A stretch of DNA of 64,000 nucleotides from Prosthecobacter sp. SYSU 5D2 (lineage in GTDB: Bacteria; Verrucomicrobiota; Verrucomicrobiia; Verrucomicrobiales; Verrucomicrobiaceae). This document shows, one piece after another, positions 15,945-28,400 of this stretch (position 1 is its first letter; every line of letters begins with the position of its first letter). Below the pieces are notes generated by a model. It did no database searches. It saw nothing but the letters and a program-made list of their open reading frames with translations, and was not told the origin of the DNA. Location of the stretch: positions 1 to 64,000 of the forward strand of contig NZ_JBBYXL010000010.1 in NCBI RefSeq assembly GCF_039655865.1, in the 5' to 3' direction. A program made the position numbers and the translations under genes.

Positions 15945-17546
15945 ATGAAGCACCTCGTTTCTTCTTTTCTATTTTTGAGTTCGCTCATGGCCCAAGCCGT
16001 CGAAGCTGTTAAAATCGGTTCTGACAATGGCGTGGAGCAGGTTGTGCTGGCGCAGACGGCACAGGATGGAAAACTCACTTTGCTGCCCGCCCACTGCTTT
16101 TTCTCCGGGGCCGATGGGGCGAAGCTCGCGGGCGAATCACCTATGCAGGATGAACTCAATGACGGCAAACAGTGGTCGCGGATCGAAGGCCTGCGCTCGC
16201 CGGAGCAACGCATCGTCTTTCCGCTGTGGTTGCATGCCGATGGCGTGGTCTCTGGAAAGATCAACGGCAGCGGCCGTTTCAATGTGCAGATGGGCGAATC
16301 GAAAGCGGCGGCGGCAGGCGGATTTGAGATCAAGGGTGCCAAGGGAGGCCGCGTGGATCTTGTGCTGTCACCCGCAGGTCCGGCAACCATCGAGAGCATT
16401 GAATTGAGCGGCCCGGGTATGGCCGGGGCGCAGTTGCTGCGTGCCCGCTGGCGTCCGGCGGCGATTCACAGCGGCTTTAAAAGCTCATCGCTCGGGGCCG
16501 CTCAGAGCCGGTTGTGGATCATGGAGGTGCGCCCCATCTTCGGCGAAAAAGATTTCTACAGCCCGATCACGACGCCCTTTGGCTATTTCGGCTCCACGTT
16601 CAACCCGGACCAGACCTCCGGCGGCATCAATTTCTCCATGTGGTCATTTAAGCGGGGTGCGGCGGAACCGCCCATTGCCCAGCTCTCGCATCTGCTCGCC
16701 ATCGGCAGTCCGGAGGCAACCTTTGGGCACTTTGATCACGAAGGCACCGGGGTGAAACTGCGTGACTGGAATCCGTATGAGGGCCAGACCATCGCCTCGA
16801 CGGTGCTCGCACTGCGCATCGAGCCCGGCAAGCCCTACGACACCTACACCGGCTGGTTCCTGGACCAAAAGACGCGCCAGTGGCGCCTGTATGCCAGCGG
16901 CAGGAAGTGGTCGGAGAATCGAAGCGTGGAGAACCTGCTGCCGGGCTGCTTTGTGGAGGTACCGGGCCCGCCGCACATCCAGCGTACGGGGCACATCATG
17001 CGCGCGGCGGACTTCCGCGGCTGGTGCCTGGATGACCAGGGCACGTGGCATCAGTTCGATATCATGAATGGCAGCAAGGCGGATGCGAATCGCGAGCAGA
17101 CGAACTGCCTGTGGTCGCTGAGCAACGACGGCTGGTTCCGCATGGCCATGGGAGGCATCACCCACTACCGCTACCCGAAAGGCGTGGATGTCACCGCGCC
17201 GCCGATGAAGGTGATGCCCGACTACATGAGCGCTGCCGCACTCAAGGGGCTCGCTTTTCCCACGACCGTCACCGTCAAGCGCATCATCCGTCAGGGCGGC
17301 CAGGTACATGTCGAGCTGGACCTGCTAACGATCTCCAAAAGTCGCAGCAAGGCAAAGGTCTTCTTCGGTCCTGAAGATGCGCTTACCTTTGACCATCGCT
17401 GGGCGAAGTCTCAGGACCTCGGCGAGATTGCACCCGGCATCCAGCGCATCGTATTCGATGGCGCGCCTGCATCCGGCTTCTGCCGCATCCTTGTCACCAA
17501 CGAAACCGGCAGCTACTTCACGAACGAATCCACTGTTTGGGAATGA
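15945..17546 (+). CDS. Secreted DUF3472-type protein
   Basis: A 533-residue exported protein. I chose ATG 15945 because it gives a clean signal peptide (MKHLVSSFLFLSSLMAQAVEA, cleavage near residue 21). Residues of about 20-190 form a beta-rich N-terminal domain like those preceding DUF3472. Residues of about 195-400 match the DUF3472 layout, with FGYFGSTFNPDQ, INFSMWSF and RDWNPYEG, and WFLDQKTRQWRLYAS further on. The C-terminus is beta-rich, ending NETGSYFTNESTVWE. DUF3472 proteins are common in Planctomycetes and Verrucomicrobia and have no proven activity; carbohydrate-related roles have been guessed. The gene stands alone and is convergent with the PEP-CTERM gene. Confidence 0.72.
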   Translation: MKHLVSSFLFLSSLMAQAVEAVKIGSDNGVEQVVLAQTAQDGKLTLLPAHCFFSGADGAKLAGESPMQDELNDGKQWSRIEGLRSPEQRIVFPLWLHADGVVSGKINGSGRFNVQMGESKAAAAGGFEIKGAKGGRVDLVLSPAGPATIESIELSGPGMAGAQLLRARWRPAAIHSGFKSSSLGAAQSRLWIMEVRPIFGEKDFYSPITTPFGYFGSTFNPDQTSGGINFSMWSFKRGAAEPPIAQLSHLLAIGSPEATFGHFDHEGTGVKLRDWNPYEGQTIASTVLALRIEPGKPYDTYTGWFLDQKTRQWRLYASGRKWSENRSVENLLPGCFVEVPGPPHIQRTGHIMRAADFRGWCLDDQGTWHQFDIMNGSKADANREQTNCLWSLSNDGWFRMAMGGITHYRYPKGVDVTAPPMKVMPDYMSAAALKGLAFPTTVTVKRIIRQGGQVHVELDLLTISKSRSKAKVFFGPEDALTFDHRWAKSQDLGEIAPGIQRIVFDGAPASGFCRILVTNETGSYFTNESTVWE

Positions 17547-17618
17547 TTCCAAGATGCCAGGTCCCGAAGCAGGCAGGAAAAGAAAATGAGTGTGCCATTA
17601 TGGCCTCTCCATGCGCCG

Positions 17619-20600
17619 CTACTTGCGGCGACGGCGCAGACAGAGGGTGGTGAAGGCGAGGGCGAGGAGGCTCAGGCGGCCGGGCTCGGGAACGAGGGAG
17701 ATGGAGAGGACGCCGGTGGTGAGTAGGTCTTCCGTGTTCCAGATGAGGCCGTCGGGCAGGAGGGGGAGGTCGTAGGTGGAGATCTCGCCATAAACGCCGG
17801 TGAGGCCGGTCCAGTCGAAAAGCTGCCACTGGTCATTGGCGGCCCAGCCGGTCATGCCATTGGGATTGAGCACCCGCAGGGTGGTGCCGAAGCCGAAGCT
17901 GGCCTGGCCGCTGATGGCAAGGAGGTCGGCGGCGGATGCGCTGGCGGTGTTGTCACCGAGACCCGCGCCGGAGAAGAGGTCCAGCCAGAGGACGGAGCTG
18001 TTTTCCAGCGAGAGCATGCCGCTGCCCAGTGTGGCGAGGGTGAGCTTGCCGGCCTCGTTGCTGAGTCTGCCCAGGCCAGGATTCAGAGTGCCGCCGGTGA
18101 TGTAAATGGGCTTGTCTAATGCCGGGGCGATGCGGCCGGTGCCGCCCAGGGTGGCTGAAGTAACAACCACGGGTCCCAGGCCGGTGGCGGAGCCGGTGGC
18201 AGGGTCGTTATTGACCAGCAGGGTGCCGCTGTTGATGGCGGTGCCGCCGCTGTAGGTGCTGCTGCCGGTGATGGCCCAGGTGCCGACGCCGTCTTTTTCA
18301 ATCCGGGCGAGGATGGTGGCGCTGGCATCGCTGATGCCGACGACTTCATTGAGCCCGGTATTGGTACCGGTGAGACGGAGGACGCGGTTTACCACATTGC
18401 TGCCGCCTGTCAGGAAGGGACTGGTGAATTTCAGTGTGCCGGTGCCGGTGTTTTCCAGCACGGCCTCGACGGCGGCGATGTCCCTTTCAACATCACTGTT
18501 GGTGAGGTTGATGGGGCGGTTAGTGGTGGAATTGGTGCTGCCGACATAGCGGATGACGGAGATGGCGGTTGAACCGACGGCACTGGTGGTGGCATCGGAC
18601 AGAGTGAGGGTGGCGGCGGAGGGATTGATATCGCCGGTGCCGAGGGAGCTGGGGAGGCCGGCATCGGCCAGTTTTTCCACTTCGATGGTGCCGCGAGAAA
18701 GAATGGTGCGGCCGATGTAGGTGTTGTTAGCGCCGAGTTTGAGCAGGCTGTTGAGGGAGGCGAGGCGCAGTTCCAGGTTGTTTTCATTCGTGCCCGACCC
18801 GCCGATGTAACCTTTGCTGAAATCACTGGGCACGCTGACAGATCCGGTGAGGGTAAGACGCGAGAGGGCGGTGGAGCCGCCGACGATGCGGTTATCCGTA
18901 CCGATGCCCACAGTCTGGATGTAATCCACACTGCTGGCGGTGAAAGGGGTGTCTGGCAGGCCGAGGATGACCTTGGCACTGGTGGCTCCGGAGCCGATGA
19001 GAAACTCGATGCTGGTGCTCACGGTGCCGCCGAACTGGATGGAGCCTTCATAAACGCGGACATTGCCGGTGAAGGTATTGGCCCCGGAGAGGATGACCAG
19101 ACCCGGCCCGGCCTTGGCCAGGGAGACGGTGGCCGAGGCACCAGTGGAGCCCAGGGAGCTGGTGATCGCGGACGTGATAAGCAGGGGCGCGGCAGTATTG
19201 TTTTGAATGATCGTGAGGTCCGGGTTGGTGCTGGTAGTGGAGGGGGCGGCGCGGAGGATGTCGGTGGAGATGGTGCTGGTGTTTGCCCCGACGGTGCTGG
19301 AGACGAGGATGCCGCCGGTGGTCAGGGTGGTGACGGCGTCACCATCCGTGATGAGGGTGGCCTGAGGCTGGGCGAAGCGCAGGCTGCTGAGGGTCGTGTC
19401 GGTTCCCAGATTGGTCGTGGTGACGGTGGAGGCGATGTCGGCATTGCCGCTCAGGGAATCCAAAGTGGAGGCGGTATAACCGGCCGCACCGCTCAGCGTG
19501 GAGAGCTTGATGACCGGGCGGGTGCCGCCGGAGATCGCGCCCGTGGCGGCCCATTCATCGCCGTTCACACTGTCGCGGATGTAGGCGAAGGCACGGCCGT
19601 TGGCGGTAAGCAGGGCATTGTCCGTACCGCCTGCGACGCGGAGGCTGCTGCCTGCGGGAAGATCCAGGCCCAGCAGGCCGCCAAAGCTGCGGGTGATGCT
19701 GCCAAAGGAGAGAGACAGGCTTGCAGCACCGTTGGGAGCCAGGCTGATGTTGGCCAGATTGGTGACTGTCAGCGTGCCGAAGGTCTGGGCATTGGCCTCG
19801 CCCGCCCTGCCGGTGAGGCGGAGGAGGGTGCCATTCATGGTATAGGCCACCGGGGTGGCGATGCCATTGTATAAAATGTTGTTCGTGGGGGAGGTTGGGG
19901 CGGAAAAGTCCAGATGAATGGTCCCTGCGGTCTGAGTCATGGCGGCGGTGAAGACCTGGGTGCCTGCAAAGGTGAGCGTGCCCGCGCCGTCCTTCGTCAC
20001 CACGTTGGCGGCCGCGTTTAACTGGCCCTGGATGCGGAAATCCCCCGCCCCGCCAAAAAAGGTGGTGGCGCCAGAGGCACTGGCGGTGATGACGGCGGTG
20101 GTGCCGGTGGCCCCTTTGAAAACGAGGGTGCCGGATTCACTGGTGAAGCGGGAGGTCTGGGCGACGGTCACCACCTGGTTCAGTTCGTTCACGCCGGAGG
20201 TGTTGACCAGGGCGCCGATGCCATTGGCCCCCAGGCCGTTGAGGGTGATAGGTTTGGTCAGGCTGATGTCCCCGGCCAGGCGCAGGGTGCCATTGCTCTG
20301 GACAGTGGTGGCGGCGGTTCCAGAGCCCAGGGCGGTGGAGTGGGCGGCCTCCACCTCGCCACTGCTGATCTGGGTGGCACCGGTATAAGTATTGGCCCCG
20401 GCGAGGACGGTCTTGCCGGTGCCGTTGAAGTAAAGGGTGAGCGCGCTGCTGCCATTGTTTTCAATGACAGAATGGATGGTCAGGGTGCCCGTTTTGGACA
20501 GGTTGCTCAGCCACATCTGGGCCGTACCGGTGCCGGCACGAAGAGCGCCTGCGCTGCCGGGAATGCCAATGTCCAGGCTCAGGGCATCCTCCGTGAGCTG

Positions 20601-22163
20601 GATGCCCCCGGTGCTGCCGAGGCGCAGCACATTGCCGGTGCCAATGTCCACGGTGCGGGCGCTGGTGGCATCCGTCATGGAAAGGGTATTGACCTGATAC
20701 GTGCCGCTGCCGCCCAGCACGTTGCCGGTGGAACTGGCGCTGATGCCCACATCCGCAGCCGCTCCCAGGCTGCTCAGGGATTCCCCTGTGACGTATTCGG
20801 TGCTGCCGGTGAAGGCGGTCAGCAGGCCGCCCTGCACGTTCGCCCAGGTTCCATGTCCGGCTTTGTTGACCAGCGCAGCCCAGGGGCCGAGGAAGCCGTC
20901 CGGAGTGGTGGTGGAGATGGTCCCCGGTGTTTCAGATACAAAGGTGATGGAGGCCGGTGTTGTACGCGTGATATTGCCCAGGCCGACACTCATGCTGCCT
21001 CCATGGCCTGCGGCCAGGATGAGGTTGGAACGGTTGCCGGTCAGGGCCAGATCTCCAAAACGCTGGCTGTTGTCCGTGAGGTCCGCGCCCTGGAGGATCA
21101 AGGTGGCGGTGCCGCCGGTGCCGCCGATCATGTTCAGCGCCCCGGCCGTCTCCACGCCGTTGTACAGCATGTCGGACTGGGGGGCGTTTTCAGCGGCAAA
21201 GTTTACGACAGTGATGCCGGGTGCGGCGGCCCCGGTGCGGCCGATGGTGGTAGCCCCTTGGTAAGTGCTGGTGCCATTGAGGGTCAGGATGCTGTTGACG
21301 GAGGAGGCGAAGCGCTGCAACCCGCCGACACCCGTGATGGGACCTGCGATGACGGTGTTGACAATGTTGCGGTTGGTTTGGATGGCAGCATCTTCTGCCA
21401 GGGTGATTTCGCCACTGAAAACCATGTTGCTGCTGTCCACACGGAGGGCCCCGCTGCCCTGGCCGATACCGGCGAGGATGATGGGCATGGCGTAAGTGTT
21501 GCTTGTGCCGCCTGCCGCCAGGACGCTGCCATTCTGCACAATGATGCGCTCCAGGCTGCTGACGGTGTTGCTGCCGGCCAGCAGCATGAAGATGCCGTTG
21601 TCTGCCGCCCGTGCATTGATGTTGAGCACGCCTTTGAGGTCCGGGTTGGTCCCTGAGAAGCGCACGTATTGAAAGGCATTGATCCTGGTTTCATCCGCCC
21701 GTTGGATGGTCAGCCCATTACCGATGAGGACGGAATTCACGTTGATAAACAGCACGCCCGAGCTGCCGCTGGAGGTGTTGTTGGCAGCTTCGATGATGGC
21801 ATTGTCAGCAAACTGGAGGGTGCCTCCGGATAGGGTATAAGCGCTGGTCAGGGGTAGCTCGGCTGCGGCGGAGGCGCTCAGGGCATTGAAGCGCAGGCCT
21901 CCCACTTTGACGGTGCCGTCCACCGTCACCGTGCCGCCTGTGCGGCTGGCGCTGCTGCCGAAGGCGGCGATGGCGGATCCGCTGTTGTCCCACGTCGTGT
22001 TAGTCAGGCCGTTGTACCATAGATTGTTAACCAGGTTCCAGGTGCCTGTGCCGTTCTGGACGCCGTCTGTGACTGAATCAGCATCCCAGGTGAGCTGGGC
22101 GGACAGCGTACCGCTGGCAATAAGCAGTCCGAAGAAGACGCAGGCGATGGGGTGAGGAGTCAT
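17619..22163 (-). CDS. Autotransporter-associated beta-strand repeat protein with PEP-CTERM anchor
   Basis: 1514 residues with a signal peptide (PIACVFFGLLIASGTLSAQ), then repeated passenger-type beta-helix units rich in Gly, Thr, Ser and Asn. Typical autotransporter-associated repeat pieces are GAGTLTFAGTQVF, LSGANTFTGNVRVYEGS, NTYIGRTILSRGTIEV and GSSTYSGGTAINSGTLLV. The C-terminus is a PEP-CTERM sorting signal: VPEPG (about residue 1490), a hydrophobic helix LSLLALAFTTLCL and RRRRK. Such proteins are exported, cut at the PEP motif by an exosortase and released or attached to surface polymer. No exosortase gene lies in this window. There is no outer-membrane barrel domain, so it is not a classical autotransporter. 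Confidence 0.88.
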   Translation of the reverse strand: MTPHPIACVFFGLLIASGTLSAQLTWDADSVTDGVQNGTGTWNLVNNLWYNGLTNTTWDNSGSAIAAFGSSASRTGGTVTVDGTVKVGGLRFNALSASAAAELPLTSAYTLSGGTLQFADNAIIEAANNTSSGSSGVLFINVNSVLIGNGLTIQRADETRINAFQYVRFSGTNPDLKGVLNINARAADNGIFMLLAGSNTVSSLERIIVQNGSVLAAGGTSNTYAMPIILAGIGQGSGALRVDSSNMVFSGEITLAEDAAIQTNRNIVNTVIAGPITGVGGLQRFASSVNSILTLNGTSTYQGATTIGRTGAAAPGITVVNFAAENAPQSDMLYNGVETAGALNMIGGTGGTATLILQGADLTDNSQRFGDLALTGNRSNLILAAGHGGSMSVGLGNITRTTPASITFVSETPGTISTTTPDGFLGPWAALVNKAGHGTWANVQGGLLTAFTGSTEYVTGESLSSLGAAADVGISASSTGNVLGGSGTYQVNTLSMTDATSARTVDIGTGNVLRLGSTGGIQLTEDALSLDIGIPGSAGALRAGTGTAQMWLSNLSKTGTLTIHSVIENNGSSALTLYFNGTGKTVLAGANTYTGATQISSGEVEAAHSTALGSGTAATTVQSNGTLRLAGDISLTKPITLNGLGANGIGALVNTSGVNELNQVVTVAQTSRFTSESGTLVFKGATGTTAVITASASGATTFFGGAGDFRIQGQLNAAANVVTKDGAGTLTFAGTQVFTAAMTQTAGTIHLDFSAPTSPTNNILYNGIATPVAYTMNGTLLRLTGRAGEANAQTFGTLTVTNLANISLAPNGAASLSLSFGSITRSFGGLLGLDLPAGSSLRVAGGTDNALLTANGRAFAYIRDSVNGDEWAATGAISGGTRPVIKLSTLSGAAGYTASTLDSLSGNADIASTVTTTNLGTDTTLSSLRFAQPQATLITDGDAVTTLTTGGILVSSTVGANTSTISTDILRAAPSTTSTNPDLTIIQNNTAAPLLITSAITSSLGSTGASATVSLAKAGPGLVILSGANTFTGNVRVYEGSIQFGGTVSTSIEFLIGSGATSAKVILGLPDTPFTASSVDYIQTVGIGTDNRIVGGSTALSRLTLTGSVSVPSDFSKGYIGGSGTNENNLELRLASLNSLLKLGANNTYIGRTILSRGTIEVEKLADAGLPSSLGTGDINPSAATLTLSDATTSAVGSTAISVIRYVGSTNSTTNRPINLTNSDVERDIAAVEAVLENTGTGTLKFTSPFLTGGSNVVNRVLRLTGTNTGLNEVVGISDASATILARIEKDGVGTWAITGSSTYSGGTAINSGTLLVNNDPATGSATGLGPVVVTSATLGGTGRIAPALDKPIYITGGTLNPGLGRLSNEAGKLTLATLGSGMLSLENSSVLWLDLFSGAGLGDNTASASAADLLAISGQASFGFGTTLRVLNPNGMTGWAANDQWQLFDWTGLTGVYGEISTYDLPLLPDGLIWNTEDLLTTGVLSISLVPEPGRLSLLALAFTTLCLRRRRK

Positions 22164-22463
22164 GGTGCAGGAAGTTCAGGTCCCTGGACGGGGCCGTGGA
22201 CTCCCTGCACCATGAGGTGCTTGGGTTTAGATTCAGGCTCCGGGGGAGGGTAGGAGGAAATCAAGCATTGCATGTGCCAGAGAAGGACCGGACAACCGTT
22301 CTCCGCACAGAAGTATCAGACTTGGTCCGGTTTGCTTCGCAGGTGGTAAATTGCCCGATTCAACCTGCCCTGATTTTTGGGATTTACTCCTGCCAGTGAA
22401 CCTCGCTATAAACCGGGTTAATACAATTATATAACGGCATATCACTAGTCAGGATTCATTGTT
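22164..22463. other. Divergent intergenic region
   Basis: 300 bases separate the divergent PEP-CTERM and metalloprotease genes. The right third is AT-rich (for example TACAAT at 22422-22427 and TATATAAC just after), suitable as a -10 region for the metalloprotease gene, but I see no convincing -35 box. No small gene is apparent. Confidence 0.35.
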
Positions 22464-25400
22464 ATGGGCGCTAAGCGTTGGTTTTTTCTTATTTTCCTAA
22501 TGACGGTGGGACTGGCAGTCTTCTGGTGTTTCCAAGAGTGTGCGGATACTGCCCAAAATCCGCCTGTTTCTGCGGGGTTGCCGTTAGCAGGTGCGGAAGC
22601 AGCCATCCTGGTCAAGCCGCCGCTCCCAAAACAACAGCAGATGCCGGAAGGAACGGCCCTGGAGTCTTTTCAAGACTGGACGGAGCGGTATCTGACGGCG
22701 GCGGCTCACGAAAAGCCGGATCTGGAAGAGAAGGGGAGGATTTTGGCCCAGCAGCGCCGCCCTGTTTTCAAGGATCTCATCACAAGTGATCCGCAGCGTG
22801 CCTTGATGCAGGCTGTGCCCATGGTGGTGCGCCAGAAGCTGCCGCTCAGTGTCGTGGCGCTGCTGGAGGAGCGCATCGCCGTTCGCGGGGTGCTGCGCCA
22901 ATACTGGCGTGCGCCTGAGCCGGGCAATGAGGAGCCGCCTGTGGTGCGCTATGTCGAGGCTGAAGATGGCCGTACCCTGGAGGCCTTTGTTTATGGACGG
23001 CGTGCCCAGGAACCTGGCTGGGTGATGAATGCCTCCTTGAATGGCGTCGCCATGGATGGCCAGTTTGCCGTGAATGAAAGCCCCCTGCGGCGGCTGGAAC
23101 AGGGGGAGGTCGCGGACCCTCGCAAAAAGGCGGTCGAAGTCTGCCCTGTATCCGGAAACGTGACAGCAGCGGTGCCAAGTGGGGAGCCTGTCACCGAATG
23201 GACGCCCGTCGTGGAGGTGTATGACGAAATCATCTATCTCTGTGATGGTGCCCACATCGTTCCCTATGAGCAGTCGCTGATTCAGGGAGAGTCTTCCACG
23301 GGCGGTGCGCAGGGTTTCACCGGCATCCTGCCTTCAGCGCCAACGCCATCCGTGGGTGTGGTGAAGGTGCTTTGCATCCCCGCCGTCTTTGCTGACCAGG
23401 GCCAGGTCCCGGCCAGCGAGGCCACCATGCTGAACATGTTGAAGGAAACGGGAGACTTTTACCAGACGACCTCCTATGGCAGGCTGACGCTCCAGGCGAC
23501 AGTCATTCCTCCGGTGGTGCTACCGCGTAACCAAGCCTGGTACAAGGGCAAGGACACCACGGACGGCTACATCAAGGAGATAGATGGCCTGGGCCAGGAG
23601 ATGGCGCATGCGAAAGAGGAAGCGCGCAAGCTCGGATATGACTGGCAGGATTACCATGCCACCATTGTGCGTGCCAACGGAGGCGCGCGCTCACCTACCA
23701 GCTTTGGCAGCGTGGGCGGGGGCAATGTGTGGATGCGATCGGACAGCATCAGCACCTGCTCCCATGAGATCGGCCACGCCTTCGGCCTCACGCATGCCAA
23801 TTTCTGGCAGACCAACGGGTCCAGCATCATCGGTCCTGGCGGCAATGTGGAGTATGGCCACAGCTACGACAACATGGGCAGCACCAGCCCGCCAAACGGG
23901 CACTGGAATGTGCAGGCCAAAAACCAGGTCAAATGGCTGCCGGATGAATTTTCCCCCGCCATTTCCCGCAGCGGCCTGTACCGGATCCATGCCTTTGACA
24001 CCGCCCGTCTGGAGCCGGGGCTGCGCTATGGTCTGCGCATCACCAAGGATGCCAACCGCAGCTACTGGGGGGAGCATCGTACCTTGTTCTCCACCAACAA
24101 CTGGGCCTCAAACGGACTCCTGCTGGGCTGGAAGTGGGCGGCCAACAGCGGGGGCAACCTGCAGCTTCTGGACACCACACCTGGCTCCCCCAATGACCGG
24201 ACGGATGCGGCCATCAGTCTGGGCCGGACCTTTTCTGACAATGAAGCAGGCATTCACATCACCACCCTGGCGGTAAACCCGGAGACCACTCCGCGCAGTG
24301 TGGATGTGCAGGTGAACTTTGGCCTGTATCCGGGCAATCAGCCGCCCGCCGTTTCTCTGGCCGCATCCTCCACCGTGGTGCCCTTGAATACACCGGTGAC
24401 CTTCACCGCCACAGCGGAAGACCCAGACGGCGATGCCCTCAGCTACGGCTGGATCTGGCATGACAACACCATCTCCCCTAACCAGTCAGAAGTCATACGC
24501 ACTTTCAGCGTCAGCGGCATCTACACTCTTAATTGCGTGGTGTCCGACATGAAGGGCGGTAGCACCATCCGCAATGCGGTCATCACCGTTGGTACGGGAG
24601 GCGGGCGGTTTACCATCTCGGGCCGGATCACCAAGGAGGGATCGGGGTTGAAAGGCATCAATGTCAGCACCAGCGGTACCAATGGCACCCTGACGGACAG
24701 CGATGGTTTTTACACCATCTCCAACCTGAACGCAGGCACTTACACCATCACCCCGGCTCAGCATGGCAGTGTGTTCAACGAACTGTTTAACAATACGGTC
24801 ACGGTGGGCCCCAGCTTCAGTGGCGCGGACTTCACGGTGGATGAGTTGCCGGTCGTGAACATCACCGCGCCGGATGCCCTGGCCAGTGAAACGGGGGATC
24901 CGGGGGTGTTCCGCATCAGCCGCACCGGTTCTACGGCCTTGCCCATGACGGTCTATGTCTTTCCAGTTCAGGGAACGGCGGTGAAAACCACCGATTATAC
25001 CCTCAGTCCTGACTATGTGGCCGTGACCAACACCCCGTGGCAGACATTCACCGTTCCGGCGGACGCGGACTATCTGGATGTCACGCTCAGCCCCGTGAAT
25101 GACTCCACACAGGAAGGGTATGAAACAGTGACGTTGGTGCTCGGCCAGGATGCCAGCTTCTCTCCGGGCAGCTCCCTCGCAGCCACCATTGGTATTGAAG
25201 ATGATGATACTCCGCGCCCGCGCCTCTCCCTGAGTGCCAGCCGGGACCAGGTCAACGAGCAGGATGGTGAGCCCGTTGTTTGCACCGTTACCCGCACCGG
25301 AAGCACGGCGGCCAGTCTGGATGTCAGCATCACCGTGGCGGGCAGCAGCACGGCGACTGCCGGGGAGGATTATCATAGCCTGCCCGGGACCGTGACGATC

Positions 25401-28400
25401 CCTGCGGGTGCGGAGTCCGCCACCTTTGAATTCATTCCCCTGAACGACTCCCTGTCTGAAGTGACCGAGACCGTCCGGCTCACCATCGTTACCAATGCTG
25501 CGTTCATGGCGGATTCTGCGGCCAGTCAGGTGGTGCTGAGAATCGTGGATGATGACACCCAGGTGGTGACCCTGATCGCAACGGATGATGTGGCGACGGA
25601 GGTGGACCTGACACTGCCAGGAGCCGTGGCGGATCCGGGCACATTCCTGCTGACGAGAAGCGGTGACGTTTCTGCTCCGTTGACGGTTTATTACAGCGCG
25701 GCAGGCTCCGCCCTGCATGGCACGGACTATGAGGCGCTGGCCGGGCGGGTGGAATTTGCCGCCGGGGAAACGCGTGCCGCCATCACCATCCTGCCTCTCA
25801 TGGACGGCTTTGGCGAGGCGGCTGAAACGGTCGTGCTGAGCCTGGCGGCGGGCAATGGAAACTATTTGTTAGGCGATTCCTTCAGCGGCGCCGTGATCAT
25901 CCATGATCTGGGTGGAGCGCCGGTGCTGGAGGTGGCGGCCAGCTCCGGCATCGCCGCCGAGCCTTCCACCAACGGCACATTCCGCATCACGGCGAAAGGC
26001 ACCGGCACAGGCAGCCTGACCGTGCGCTACACCATCAGCGGCACGGCCACCGCCGGGACGGACTATACCATCAGCGGTCTCAACACCACCACGCTGGAAG
26101 GCAGCACGACGGTGACGCTGAACAATGCCACGGCCACGCGGGACATCACCGTGACAGTGCTGAATGATTCCGCTCTGGAGGAAATGGAGACGGTGGTGCT
26201 GACCCTGCTGCCCGATCCTGCCTACTCCCTCTGGGGCCCAAATAGCAGCACCACTCTTCTGCTGCGGGATGATGACCAGCCCACCGTTTTTGTGGATCCG
26301 CAGGTGGGAAATACCGGTGCTCATTTCGTCGCCGAAAGCGCCACGGGCACGGCTTGTGATTTCTGGATCTCCCGCACAGGTAGCACGGCTTCTGAGCTGA
26401 CGGTGAATTACAGCATGACCGGCACGGCTACGAATGGGGTGGACTATACACTGCTCTCCGGCGTGGCGGTCATCCCCGCCGGGGCACCCGGCATTGATGT
26501 GACCTTGAATACCATCAATGACAGCCTCTTTGAAGGAACGGAGACCGCCATCCTGCATCTGGAACCCGGCAGCTATGCGCGCGGGCCGGATGCCACGCTC
26601 TACATCACGGATAATGAAACCGGTGGTCCGGCGGTTTCCTTTGCCAGCTCCGGCGGCAGCGGGCTGGAAAGCTTAACGGAAGTGGGCATCCCGGTCAAAC
26701 TGAGCGCGGCGGCGGCAGAGCCGGTGACCGTGGAATATTCCCTGGAGGCGGGCGCACGCAGCACCACCATCATGTCCGGGCAGTGGCTGCGGATTGTGAA
26801 GACGGGCACCTCTTTTGAGACCTTCGTGTCGCCGGATGGCATCACTTTCACGAAGACTGGCCTGACGCGAAGCCTCAGCGGTTTTCCCAGCAACTATCTG
26901 GCGGGCCTGGTGGTTTCCTCCGGCTCCACCTCGGTCCAGGCGGCCGTGGAGTTTGACCAGGTCAGTGTCACCGGCCTGAGCGTGGGCGGCAGTGCCGGAG
27001 CGCGCATTTCTACAGATCTGGCCGGGGCCAGCCCGCCCGGGGTGACATCGGAATCCGACGGGATCTACCGCGTGGTGGCAGGCGGTCCAGATCTGACCAC
27101 CTCCGGCACGACTGATGGCGGCCACATGGTGTATTTCCCCGTCACCAACTCCGCCAACTGCACGGTCACCGCCCGGCTACTGAGCAGCACGTGTACCAGC
27201 AGCACGATCAAACCGGGCGTGATCATCCGGGAAACCACAAGCACCAGTTCACGGCGGATGGCATTTATCCAGGAGACCAATGGTTATACGCGGCAGATCT
27301 ACAGGGTAAGCAATGGAGGGACCTCAACGAGCTCTTTCATTCCCAAAACCTTTACAAAACCAGTCTGGCTGCGCCTGCAGCGGGAAGGCGAGGTCATCAG
27401 GACATTCACCTCCACCAACGGCAGCAGCTTTGTTCCCCATGGCGGCGGGCTGACGGTTCCTCTCGGCTCTAATGTGCTTGTTGGCTTGGCGGCTTCCGCC
27501 CGCAGCGATGGTCTGCTGGCCCAGGCTTTTTTTGACAATGTCAGCCTCACGCCTGCCCCGGCCCAACCTCTGGAGGGAAGGGCACTGGGCTATGTGAATG
27601 AACCCGGTGGTGTGAAGCAGAACGGCGGTGCCTATGTCATCACCGCCTCCGGCAACGGCATCATGCCGGCGCTGAGTTCCACGGAGGATGAAGGACACTT
27701 TCTCTCGGCACCGGTCAGCGGCGACTTTACTCTCACGGCCAAGCTGACAGGGATTGAAGGAGGAGGAACTACGCCCCAGGCGGGCCTCATGGTCAGGGAC
27801 AGCATCAACCGTCGCGGCAGGACGCTCTATTTCGGTCTGACAGGGAGTGGCACTTCAGCGATGGAATACCGCGCCCGCCTGTCCGCCACCACCTCGGGCG
27901 AAGGATCCGGGATTGACTACACCCTGCCTCCCGGAGTGCTGACCTTTGCCCCTGGGGAGACTGAAAAAACCATTCCGCTGCTGATCACCAACGACCAGGT
28001 GGCGGAGCCGGATGAGACGGTGAATGTCCTGCTTTCGTATCCGCACCGCGCCATGCTGGGCACGCCTGCCACCTATACCTATACGGTGATGGATGACGAC
28101 GGCCCCTTGACGTCGCTGCCGGTCATCGGCTTCGCCAGTGCCGTTTCCAGCGGAACGGAGGACCATTCTCCTGCCGACATTCCAGTCATCTTGAGCAGGG
28201 CTTCGGCGGAGGTTGTCACCATTGGTTATGCCACCACGGCTGGTGGCACGGCTTCTGCGACGACGGATTATACGCCCATCAGCGGCACGTTGACTTTTCA
28301 GCCAGGGGAAACGGTGAAAGTCATCTCCCTGCCTATCCTCAATGATGCCGTGGCCGAGCTTGTCGAGACCGTGAACCTGCTGCTGTCAGCGCCGGCAGGA

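Noticed and set aside
17619-22163. Classical type V autotransporter
   Set aside because: It has no C-terminal beta-barrel; the end is a PEP-CTERM sorting signal.
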